Of a stretch of 64,000 bases of DNA, positions 13,212 through 24,100 are shown in pieces. The translations under genes and the position numbers were made by a program. Position 1 is the first letter of the stretch, and each line of letters starts with the position of its first letter. The notes under the pieces are model-generated. The model searched no databases. It was not told where the DNA came from and saw nothing but the letters and a program-made list of their open reading frames with translations. Origin of the DNA: Eudorina sp. 2006-703-Eu-15 (lineage: Eukaryota; Chlorophyta; Chlorophyceae; Chlamydomonadales; Volvocaceae); NCBI GenBank assembly GCA_003117195.1, contig BDSI01000007.1, positions 1,364,001 through 1,428,000 of the forward strand. Direction: 5' to 3'.

Positions 13212-16200
13212 ATGAGCGAACCTGCAATTGCAAAGCTAATAGGAGAAGGGACTGAAAGACCTGAAGCCTCCCTTCCGTTAGATATCAATTATGCCAAGCT
13301 TGCAGAATGGCTGGTGAGAATGTGCACTGCAACTCTCTCGGGAAGATGTATGAAATCTTTTCGATCAGTTATCAATATCACATTTGGCTGGCTTTGGCGT
13401 GATAGGTCACTCGTCAGAAGATCCCCAAGGATTGGCACAAGCGGCTTCAGGTTATTCAGGCGAAGGCAGCTGAGGCCATTAAGGAGGTCCCATCGGAGGT
13501 CTTGAACGAACTGGTGGATGGCTCGGATGCCCCGCTCGACTACCTGCGAGCGGTTGAGATTAGGGACAAGTTGTCGAGCACGGCCGAGCGGACGATGTTT
13601 GGCGGACTGTCCGGGCCAGCAGCCACTTGGGACAAAATTGTGAAAGCCTACGAGAAGCAATGTAAGTATGCGAGTTCGCTCGGTGGGGGGGCCCGCCGGG
13701 GAGGCCTGGTCGCAACCCCCAAAACACGACGGCTAGTAGCTCCCGTGGCTCAACTTCCCTGCTGTCGGTTGTGCTTCTCGGTTCCACAAGAATAGTTGAC
13801 AAGGGTATAGTGACCCCGCGAGCCCCGCCACGCGTTCGTGACCCTGCCACGCCCCCCCCAGATGTCTTCCTGGGCGAGTGCGCGGGCACCCTGATCCAGA
13901 ACGTGGACTTCGAGATTCCCTACCTGCGCAAGCAGGCCGCCAAGCTGAACCAGCAGATTATGGACTGCGAGCGGAAGCACGCGGAGTGCGTCCGGAACGC
14001 AGCGCTGTGCGCCGCCAAGTACAAGGAGGTGCGCCGGCGGAACCCCTTGAGAAGGGCGCTGCTGGAAGGGGGCTTCGGGCGGAAGGGTACAACAGAGTGA
14101 GAACAGTCCAGATACACCCACCCAGGGGTGTCAGGGTATGTATAAATGTTCCCTTCAGAGGGTTTCAAGGGTTTCAGGGGACGCAGTCCGCCGGTGCGGG
14201 AAAGGGTGGGCCTTCGGGACACTGCTGTCGACCTGACCCAGTCATCGCGGCGACAGGAGCCTCGGGCGGTGGCAGCTGCCTCGGGGCGTTTGTACGCAAG
14301 GGTGGTTGGTACAGCAGTCGCGCGCCATGGTGGCTCGTCCTGGACCCTCGGCGCCTGGCGCGCACGGCGATGCCAGGTCCGTGCGAGCAGCGGTGCTCAG
14401 TGAGCGGGTGGTGGGTGGTGGTCAAGTCCACCAGCACAGGAGCTTGACAGAGACAAAGGGGGCTCCGCACCGCGGGAGGTTGCGGGCTTGGGAGTCTTTC
14501 ATACACGCCTCGGACGGCACGCTGTGCCATGCAGGCGCGGGGTGCCAGCCGTGCAGATACACCGATCGCGCCGATGGCGCCGACCTCCATCCTGCCCGGC
14601 CTGCCAACGGTGTCCACTGTGTGGTTTCGGTGCACCCTCCGGCTCCTGCTCGTGCTCCTGCGGGTGCGGCGTGCCTCGCCTGACCTGCTCCGCAGGAGTG
14701 CAAGAAGCTGGGCATCCAGGGGGTAGCTGTGCGGCAGGAGCTCCGGGGGCTGGCTTCGGAGCTACCCGGGATGCTGCGGGACGTGGTGGCCTCGCTGCAC
14801 GACCCCCGGCTGCAGGTGAGTGACCTCATACACGGAAGCGTGGGCCGAGCAAATTCTAAGTAATCCCTCTTCTGAAGGCCCGCGCCGCGTGCAAGGTGCT
14901 TGGCAGGTAGCTCCGCGAAAGGCCAGGCCAGGGATTTATGGTAGGCAAGTCTTGGTCCAAATTCCAAACTGCAATTTTTGCACGGGAATGCCATTTGATT
15001 ACCGTACCAAGCCTGATTCCAAGGCCAAAGTCGCAACCATCCCCGCTGATGCTCAGCTACCTTGTTCTCGACCCCTCGCCCCGGGGGCGGGGCCGCTCCC
15101 TCCCCTACAGACGGCGGCGCAGTATTACGCCGCGTTCTCCCGCTTCGCCCACGCCCCGCGCGGGCAGCGCGGCGCGGCCGATGCGCGACTGGAGCCGTCG
15201 GCCATGCTGCCGACGCTGTTCGAGATCCGGGCGCGTCAGACGCAGCCGCCGCCGCCGCAGGCGGAGGCCGACGTGTCGTCTTCCGGCGTCACGGAAGCCG
15301 GGGCGGGCGGTGGAATCGACTGGGACATTGGACCTCAGGGCGACGGCGGGGCAGTGTCGGCAGCGGCAGTGGACATCGATTGGGATATTGGGGCTGGGAC
15401 AGGCGGGCAGGAGGCAACGGCCGACGCCGGCGGCGCCGCCGCCGCCGGGATAGACTGGGATATTGACCTGGGCGGTGACGAAGGTGGCGGCGGCGGCGAC
15501 AGCAGCGGCGCAGACGCCGGTGGCACTGGCGCGGCCGCAGACGCGGTGGCGGCGCCGATCGCCATCAACTGGGACATTGAGCTGGATGCGGTGGGCGACG
15601 CCGCGGCGGACGCTGGGGAAGGTCCTGCGGGCGTCAGCGGCGGCGGCGAGGAGCGGGCTTCGTTGGCGGCGACGACGTCGACGGACCCGGATGACGTGGC
15701 GGCGGCGCGGCTCGAGCGCGACGGCGAGTACCGGGCCCGGCTGATGGACGACCTGTTGGAGCTCAGAGCGTTCCTGGCGCAGGTGGGGGTGGGTGGGTTG
15801 GGTCGGGCTGGGTTGGGTTAGGGTTGGGTTTGGGCGGAGGTGCGTGATTTGTGTCCTGGCAGGCGTACCGCACCTACTAGGGCTGCCCACGGTAGCGGCA
15901 CGCATGCTGGCCTCGCCGCAGGAACCCCTGGTCTAGCGTGCTTCCTACGAGCGAGCCGGGTTCGGAGATACCTGCGCGGCTTCGACTCTCCGCGTAGGAC
16001 TCTGTCCTTCTGGCGAAGTTGACGAAGTCGGTGTGGCTGGAAACATGTGCTGCGGGTTTGCGACTTTTCGTTGCGACACGAAGCGCCGCCAATTAAACAC
16101 CGTGGTTGTGCGTGGTGGTGATGGCCTACTGTGCGCACCCCATGCCGACGCCGCAGCGCAAGGCGGAGCTGTCCGGCAGCGGCAACGAGCTGCTGGCTAC

Positions 16201-16987
16201 GGCGCTGCCGGACGACGTCAGCAGCGTGGACGCGGCCGCGGTGGGCGGCATGCTGGCGGCGGTGCAGCAGTGTGTGAACCAGCTCACCACACCTCGCTTC
16301 CGACAGCTGCTCCTGATCGCCACGTCGCAGAGGTACCGTATGATGCACACGGGCGGTATCCTTACACAAGGCCATTGCGGGGTCCCCGTTCTGCACGCAT
16401 GGGTATTCACTCGCTGTAGGGATACATGGTGGCAGGGGGCGAAAGCCACTGTAGCCAGTCGTGCCGAACCCACAAACCCACTTTACCACAGCCGTTGGTC
16501 TGCAGTCGCTTCGCGCGTGGCTCGTTTCATGGTCTAGAAGTAGGGTCTTACCGTCCTGTGTGCATCCGCGTGTAACGCATACTTGATGACGAAGCATTTG
16601 CGCATCGGTGGTGCACACCTGCGGCGAGTCCCCTCCAAACCAGCGGTGCGACGTGCGAGGCCGTCCCTGCAACGCCTGCGACCCACGGGTCACGGCGGAT
16701 CGATCGGGCTGCTGTCCCAACCTTGCAGGTACCTGGACCGCCTGGAGGCAAGCCTGAAGCGCCAGGCGGGCGCGGAGGCCAAGCTGCAGCGGGCCGCGGC
16801 GGACGTGGTGGCGCGCAAGCAGGAGGCGAGGTCTCAGCTGGTGGGGCTGGCGCCCCGGCTGGCGGCGCTGGTGGAGCGCACGCGGCGGCTCAAGGGCCTG
16901 GCGGAGCGGTCCATCACGGCGGCGCTGGGCGGCAAGCGGACCATCAACGTGTTAGGGGAAATCAACAACGTGCTGGCGGCGCAGTAG
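13212..16987 (+). CDS. CDK5RAP3: C53 / CDK5RAP3 homologue (UFMylation-linked ER-phagy receptor)
   Basis: Seven exons: 13212-13313, 13418-13661, 13862-14028, 14696-14815, 15111-15782, 16157-16332, 16729-16987; 579 residues. It follows the CDK5RAP3 plan: an N-terminal helical part (DINYAKLAEWL, WDKIVKAYEKQ, VDFEIPYLRKQAAKLNQQ), a disordered Gly/Ala/Asp-rich middle, and C-terminal helices (DDLLELRAFLAQ, RFRQLLLIATSQRYLDRLE, INVLGEINNVL). The middle holds four shuffled ATG8-interacting motifs: IDWDI near residues 280, 300 and 325 and INWDI near 363. By family knowledge C53 works with UFL1 and DDRGK1 on the ER membrane, and such motifs bind both UFM1 and ATG8. A second in-frame ATG at 13185 would add nine residues. 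All phases agree. Confidence 0.92.
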
Positions 16988-17840
16988 ATGCGCTGATGCG
17001 CTAGTCGTGGCTGCTGTCACGGCGCGACAGCTTGATCCTTGGGGGAAATGGTGATGAGACGTATCGGCGTGTGTCAGCTAGTTGCGGGTCGTAGGGCGGT
17101 CGCGGTAGGTGGGTGGCACGATGCGCGGTAGCGCGGGGTAAGGGGAGTGGACAGAGCGGTTGGAAGGCAGGTGGAGGAGGGCCATGGGCTGCAGGCACAG
17201 GACCCCACAGGACAGGGGCTGGACCAGCCCAGTTGGTGGGCCTGAGGAGGGGCCAACTGGTGGCGGCTGCGGAATGTGTGGCGGATGGAGGTCGCCTGGG
17301 GAGATGGAGGGGACCGACGCCGCGAGGGCGCCGCGCCCCCTCGCCCCCCATGTCCACCATCACGGCACCCTGCCATGCTGCTGCGGTTTGAACACGACTC
17401 AAGCACCCGGTATGAGCGCCGCAGTGTGTACTTAAGAAGATGTGGACATGGCGATTCTCTTGGCACCATTACTGCACGTTTGAATTCACAAGGCGGCCCC
17501 ATGCCTCAGCCAAAATGGCGGTTGCACATCACCACGCGGGCGCCCGCGCGCCTCCCACACCAGGGAAGATACTGTTGTCCTGTGCAAGTGATAGACGCGG
17601 AATTTTGGCGAAACCATCAACCGCGACGAGTGGACGCCTCGTCAGCAAGGTACAGCACCTGCAGCAGCTCACGCCCTTCGACTGGGCGGTAATTGCAGTG
17701 TCGTCATACGCACACGACAATGTGACCTTGTCACCATCCCCCTGCTACACTGACTACTCCGCTGTGGCACCGGTTCCATCACTCCCTTGCAATCAATCCA
17801 CGACCGCGGGCGTGGGGCTGATATTCGATTGCGGAGCCCA
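16988..17840. other. Convergent intergenic region
   Basis: Lies between the stop codons of C53 (+) and the coiled-coil/repeat protein (-), so it should contain both 3' UTRs. Open frames occur on both strands but are compositional and match no family. No repeat or RNA gene was recognised. Confidence 0.5.
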
Positions 17841-20800
17841 TCACCGGGTGCGGCCAGCGAAGGGGCCCCCGCCCTGTTCTCCACCGTACGGTCCCAGCAT
17901 GACCCCCGGCATGCCGAAAGGCGTCTCCGCCAGCATGGCCCCGCCTGGCATTCCCTGCATGGCCCCGCCTGGCATTCCCTGCATGGCCCCGCCTGGCATT
18001 CCCTGCATGGCCCCGCTGGGCATTCCCTGCATGGCCCCGCCTGGCATTCCCTGCATGGCCCCGCCTGGCATTCCCTGCATGGCCCCGCCTGGCATTCCCT
18101 GCATGGCCCCGCTGGCATTCCGCATTCCCTGCATGGCCCCGCCTGGCATTCCCTGCATGGCCCCGCCTGGCATTCCCTGCATGGCCCCGCCTGGCATTCC
18201 CTGCATGGCCCCGCCTGGCATTCCCTGCATGGCCCCGCTGGGCATTCCCTGCATGGCCCCGCTGGGCATTCCCTGCATGGCGCCGCTGGGCATTCCCTGC
18301 ACGGCCCCGCTGGGCATTCCCTGCATGCCCCCGTTCATGAGCCCGGTCTGGGGCACATCAGCGTTAGCTCGCCGCCGCCGGGTGATGCGAAAACAGCCGC
18401 AGCACACCTTTGTGTCTGAATCCGCAACCTCGTCAGCACCTCCCGACGGTTGCAGGTCGCCGAAGGGCGGCATACCCGGTGCCCCCGGCAACCCCGGTGG
18501 CAACCCGTAGGCGTACGGCATAGTACTAGGGGCCGGCTGGGGAATCGAGTTGATGATGTGCCGGATGCGGTCGAACTCTGTCTCGATGTAGTTCACGTCG
18601 GCTGCGGGGACGGACCCATGGGTCGGAGTGTTACGGCAGGGGCGTCGCGCCGTTGCGCGGAACTCAGCACATGTTTTGTCCGCGCAGTTATAGCAAGATC
18701 GTAACGCAAACGCGCATGTCCGCCGCGGCGCTTCCTTTTTTATTATCTCTCTGCCAGTAAAGCGAACGGACGAACATAAACATGAAGCCGCAACCGCACC
18801 TATGGCCCGGCGGAAGCCTTCCAGTGCCTGACTGGTGGCCTTGGCCTCGCGCTCGTACAGGTCGCAGAAGCGGTCCGCCTCCTGCGGACCAAACACAGCA
18901 CCGGCACGGAGCGTGTGCACTTGCCGCCGCCGTGTCGAGTGTTACTGTACGGACCGTGCCGGCTGGCCGCTGATGGCGCGCGCTGCGTGTCCTACCTCGC
19001 AGCTCGTGTTACTTTGTCAGTGCTCAGACCCGCGGTGGCCCGCTGGCGCTGCCTCGCCCTTGTTCATTGCTGGGGCCCCCACAGGCCCCGTACCGTATTC
19101 ACTCATCACAGGCGGGACGGGACGGTCGGTCGCCACACGGCCGTGTGCGTGCGGGTCAGCGGGCTAGGAATCAGTCGGGGCAGAGGACGGGCCCGGGGTG
19201 ACGCAAGCCCGGTGATCCGACCTGCGTCCCGACTGTTTCCAAGTACCGCATGTCAGTTGAGTCGGCCCCGCGGCCCCCGTACCCCATGCTTTGGCTCACC
19301 GCCGGGCTTCACCGCGCACGACTATCATTTGCGGACGCACTAGGATAGCTGCAGCAGCAGTCGGATGATGAGTTGATGACAGCAGCAGCCCCCATGTGCT
19401 GCTCGGCCCCCTCCGGCCTTTCCGAGCACCCAACCGAAGAGGACACAGCCGCTGATGAGAGACTGCGAGACCCCCCGGTGCCGTCCTCCCACGGCATAGT
19501 ATCCCCCAGTACAGTCCTCAAAGCTCAGCCACATGCATGTTGTGCGGCTGAGCTGTACCGATAGCACACAATATCACACACGTATGCAAACACGTGCTCA
19601 AATCTCTTACACACAAATCTCACAGAACAAGGCCGGGTCGGGCCGCGTGAGCGCACAGTGCTTGTCCCTGCTTTTCCCGTATGCAGCGCTACATACACGT
19701 CCACGCCCCTCCTCGCCCCACACACACCTCATCCAGCTCCCGCAGCTCGGCCTTCAGGCTCTTGAACTCGCCATCCTCGTCCGGCAGCATCAGCTCCAGC
19801 TTCCTCACCTTCTCCTGCTCCTCCTCAAGCCGCTTGCGCAGCTGGGATCGAGGAACAAAGCAAGAATGCGGAGCAGCAAGCAACTTGGACTGCAGCGAGG
19901 GAGCTGCAGCTCCAGTCGGGCGCCGGGCATATGCTCAGCTCCAGACTGAACTTCGAGAAAACTCTTCGAACAGGTGTCATTGTGGCGCCCAGAGAGCAAG
20001 CCATGACAAGCTTGCCGGCCAGCTTCCCTGAAGACCGTATCGCGGGGCCCCCAAAGCCCCAGCCCGCCACACACGTGTGAGATTTCCGCCTTGAATGCGG
20101 CACGCTCCAGCTCGAAAGCGCGGTGCTCACGCTTCGTGACGTACTCGTCCACGTGCTGCCGCATCTCCTCCAGTTCTTGCTTGAACTCGCCCTGTGCGGA
20201 AGAGGGTTGTCAGGGGTAAGGGTTCGCGACGTTTGGGGTTTTCGCAGAATGGCATGTGAGAGGGCGCTTCAATTTCTGGTTAGAAACAGGGTCCGCATGC
20301 AACCCAGTTGCGTTGTTAGCCGCATGGTCCGCTGCCACCTCAGTGCATTCATCAGAGTTGCATGAATGTTAGGACAGTGCACGCCTTGGGGAGGGCCTAC
20401 CTGCAGCCATGCCTTCGATGCAAAGCCTTGGTAGGGGCCGCTTTCTGTGCCGGTGCCTTTCAGTGGAGGCGGCTGTTGGGCCGTGTGCACATACTGGTCA
20501 CGCCCAGCGATTGGCGGCAGCTGCCTGAGTGGACACGCGTGCCAGAAGGATGGGACGAATGATGCTTTGGGGTGATGACAATCCGGGCAGATTCCCCCGG
20601 TTCGGGCTTCCGGTGCGCTCACGTGGGTAGTTGTTGGGAGTTACGGAGCATTCCAGGCAAGGCATCTTGCACAGGCTGCCTGCGTACAGGCTGCGCCAGC
20701 TGGTATCTTAGGCTGTGCGAGAGCTTAAGCAGCTTCTGAGGATCGTTGTCTGTGTCGTTCTGAATGTCAGACGTCGGCGGTGCTCCTGCCGCGTCAAGTC

Positions 20801-20882
20801 GTTGAACCTGAGGTGAGGTCATTTGTTCAAAGTGGGAAAAGACTTTTCGTTCACATGGATGCGGTGTTGCTGCGGTCAACAT
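17841..20882 (-). CDS. Coiled-coil protein with C-terminal GMPGGAMQ repeats, unknown function
   Basis: Proposed five exons on the minus strand: 20882-20688, 20191-20075, 19841-19728, 18881-18800, 18601-17841; 422 residues with consistent phases. The N-terminal part includes LLKLSHSLRYQL. Exons 2-4 encode charged heptad-like helices (GEFKQELEEMRQHVDEYV, LRKRLEEEQEKVRKLELML, EADRFCDLYEREAKA) predicted to form coiled coils. Exon 5 has NYIETEFDRIRHIINSIPQP, a Pro/Gly-rich stretch, a cysteine cluster KVCCGC, a basic run, then about sixteen GMPxGAMQ octapeptides, and ends PFAGRTR. I do not recognise the family. Exon 1 is the least certain; a shorter product starting at 18920 is possible but would lose the coiled coils. 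It is divergent from the UBZ gene, with about 240 bp between starts. Confidence 0.65.
17930..18335 (-). repeat. Coding minisatellite, 24-bp unit (GMP[G/S]GAMQ)
   Basis: About 16 units of 24 bp, on the plus strand reading CCTGGCATTCCCTGCATGG plus CCCCG, translate on the minus strand as GMPGGAMQ or GMPSGAMQ. One irregular unit near 18115-18130 encodes an NAS variant but keeps the frame. All unit changes preserve the minus-strand frame, which supports translation in that frame. Confidence 0.9.
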
Positions 20883-21125
20883 GAAGGCCTGTAAGTAAAG
20901 AGTCTATTTTTCTTTCGTGCTGTCTGGCAGTTGGATCCAGAACTACTGAAGTAACTCATTCTTTGGTCGCCCGACGCCGCACCACGAACAAAATCTTTTC
21001 TGTGGCATAGCCTTATTTCTGAATGCAATGACGTTTATGTGACAGCTGGAGAGGCTGCGCAACATGATGCTGTGTAATTGCTACACTCCCATAGCGAAGG
21101 CAGGCTGCGACATGACTGTGTTCAA
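20883..21125. promoter_or_regulatory. Divergent promoter region
   Basis: 243 bp between the starts of the minus-strand coiled-coil gene and the plus-strand UBZ gene. It is markedly AT-richer than the flanking exons. Regulatory role inferred from position. Confidence 0.4.
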
Positions 21126-24100
21126 ATGAAGAACGCTTTTGAGATTTTGGCCGCTGGAGCGCGGGGTCGCAGCAAGCCCAGCTCAAAGACGCCTGCCGGC
21201 AGCAAGGTCGGTCCTCCGGAGACTGCTCCCGCCCTCTGTGATGGACCCAACGGCCGATTCCGGGGCGTTCTCCAGCTGAATTCGCTCCTGTCGTGCTGGA
21301 TTTTGACCGCTGCTTCGCTCGCCTGCAGGGTACATACGCGACATGTCCACTCTGTCAGCGCAGCGTTCCCCTGAGCTTCGCAGATGCTCATGTGAGCGTC
21401 TGCCTCGCCACCCCAGGCCCGCCGCAGCCGCGCCTCCGCGGCCCCGACCGATCACCAGGTCTGGGCGTTTCCACGCCCCGTCATCAGCAGCAGCTGCAGG
21501 CCCAGTGTCGTGGCACCCCCGCCGCGACGCCCCGGCCGCAGGCCACACCCGAACCTCCCCCTAGTCTCCAACGAGCTGCCCAACCAGCACAGCAGCAAAC
21601 GCATTTTGGTTGCAACCCAGATGGGGCGGGACTCACCGTGATTGATGACATCTCGGACGCCCATTGCCCACATGGGTCAGCTGGGGACACTGCGGTCGGA
21701 TCAGGGGACGGGGTTCCGGAGGTTTCGGAGCCCGGGGATCTCTGCAGCGGGCATGCCGCGCCCGCGGCAGCACCTCTGCCCGCGCACCCGGGTCCTGCAC
21801 TCGGGGGTCATGGAACGCAGCAGGCCATGCAGCCGCTGAGCTGCAGCCAGGCGATTAACGGTGTCAACGCCTTCGACCTCATGCGTCAGGTAGGCTCCTG
21901 CCACATTCCTCCACCCCAGCACTCAATTTTCATCAAAAACTCAACCCTTCGCATGGAATTCCTCATGTGGCGGTACTGCATGCCCACCTGCAACCCTGTA
22001 ACCCACTTGCAGCCTTTTTACGGTTCTGCTTTAGCCCGGGAACGCTTGCGTGCTGTCAAGGCGAGCGGTTGGCACACGTGTTGTTACCAATGCGACCGCA
22101 CACGCACACCACATACATACACAGCACGCTGAATACATCGTTTCATGTGGGCCGCCACAACCTCGCAACAGAGCCAGCTGCGGGCTGCGTCTCGCTGCCA
22201 CACGTTCTTCTTGGAGCGCACCGCGGAGGGCGCCTGGCTGGGGCACTGCTGGGCCAAAGGTGCGGGGGGACTGGGCGCGGTGTCACCGAGGCGTCCCCTT
22301 CCTTTGTCAGCACCACGCAGTGCTGCGCCAGCGGAGGAAAGGACTGCAGCAACCCTGTAGCTGCCACAACCGGTTCAGACGGACTTGGGGTGGAGGCGGA
22401 CCAGCCGTGAGCTCATGCAGCGCCTTCCATTGAAGGCGTCCCTATCGGGTCGGTTCAGAGCGTTATAAAGGCCAGCCGGATCAGGCCCAGCAGGGGTTCG
22501 CCGTGCTCGGTCGGCGCCCTGGCCATCTCTTCCCATATGGTTCCAAGGAGCAGCCGCTGCCGGTCCCAACCCGTCTTGGGACCACTTTCACCTTGATGAG
22601 CGGAACATACGCACAAAAGTGGAGTATGGACGCGCGACCCACGTGGGTCCTCTCGGCGCCACCCTCATCCTGAGCCCTAGCGGATGACATGAGTGCGATG
22701 TCGCGGCTGCTCCGCAGGTTGCGCGACGCCAGCGCAGCAGCGGCTGGCGGGCACCAGCTGTTGGTCCGTCACGCTGACTGTGGGCAGCTCTGCCGGCGGC
22801 AGTGGCAGGGGCGACGCTGCGGCCACTCGGGAGACGGTGGTGCTCCTGACCAACGTGCCGCCGATGCATGGCGGCATCATAAGCTGGAGCTCGGGTGAGG
22901 CCTGGCCCGCGACATCGACGGTGAAGCTCGTGCACCGCGCTCGCGCAACTGCAGCGCGCTCGTGTTCAGGCGCCAGGCGCGGGCCGTGGTGCCGGCGGCC
23001 CTCCACTCCACTCGCTGGGCCCGTTGGCCCTGATTTGATGGCATTCGGGGTTTCAGTGAGGCAGCTGCACCCTGCAGCGTCACCTTGGAGTCCTTTTTCC
23101 TTTGGCAAACCCCGTCGCTGCCCGCCGCCCTTCGACTTCTGTCCCCCATGCTCGCACGTACTCCGGGCCCGGGCTCTGGCGCTCTGCGCCCGCCCCTCCT
23201 CCGGACCCGCAGGCGGTCTGCCCAGTAATGACCTGCCGCCCGAGGGGCGATGGCGTGGCGGTCCCTCCGCGCTCAAAAGCGCGCTGCAGAAGGCGGTGCG
23301 TCTGGGCCGCGGCGCGTGCGCGGTGCGGGCAGCGCTGCACCTGGTCAAGGAGGAGGGCGGCCCGGCGCAGCTGCTGCGGCGGCTATCGGTGGTGTGCGTG
23401 GAGGACGCAATCCTGCACCCGGGGCTGCCGCTCGTGGTGTGGCTCATGGCGGCGCAGGCAAGCGGTGCGCGTGGGAATGCGGGAGAGGAGGATGAGCGGC
23501 GATGGGGGAGGGACAATAACCGTGTGATGGCATGCCCTCGCCGCGCGCGGGTGTGTCGGTGGGGCATCGTGTGCTGCGATGCTGGTGGCCCGAGGGCCGC
23601 AGCTTCCCGACCGGGCTATGCGCTTCTGCCGCTCCTCGCTGCGAGATGCCGTGACGCCCTGGGCATGGCCACGCAGGCCAAGGGCTTCGTCCTGGGCTGC
23701 ACCCACGTGGAGGCGCTGCTGGCGCTGACCTACCAGCTGGCAATGGTGCAAGTGCGGGACGGCCTGCCCGACGCATGGGACGGCGGCGAGTCGGCAGCGC
23801 CCGGCGCCGCAGCTCAGGTCCGCAAACCCCTGCTGCACATACTCGGGGGGGGGGAGGGATGGTGCCTGTCGCCGAATGCAGTAGCCATGTATTGTTGCAG
23901 GAGAAACGACCTTGCTGGTACTGCATGTCTATTCCCCTTGCATCCGTGGCCTTGGCCGAGGCAAGCAGATGCTGCAGTGCTGTTGTCTTATTGAAAGCAA
24001 GTGATGGGCTACTGCAGGGCCCGTCGACGCTTCGGCAGGTGGATGAGTTGGCGCTGCCCGCTGCGGAGGGCTGCCTGGTGAAGTGCTTGCTGTTCAGGGC

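Noticed and set aside
17440..18510. 356-codon plus-strand open frame with a GIPCMAPP-type repeat
   Set aside because: It is the antisense of the GMPGGAMQ repeat. The minus strand has the coiled-coil exons, proper splice sites and frame-preserving unit variation; the plus strand has no supporting exons.
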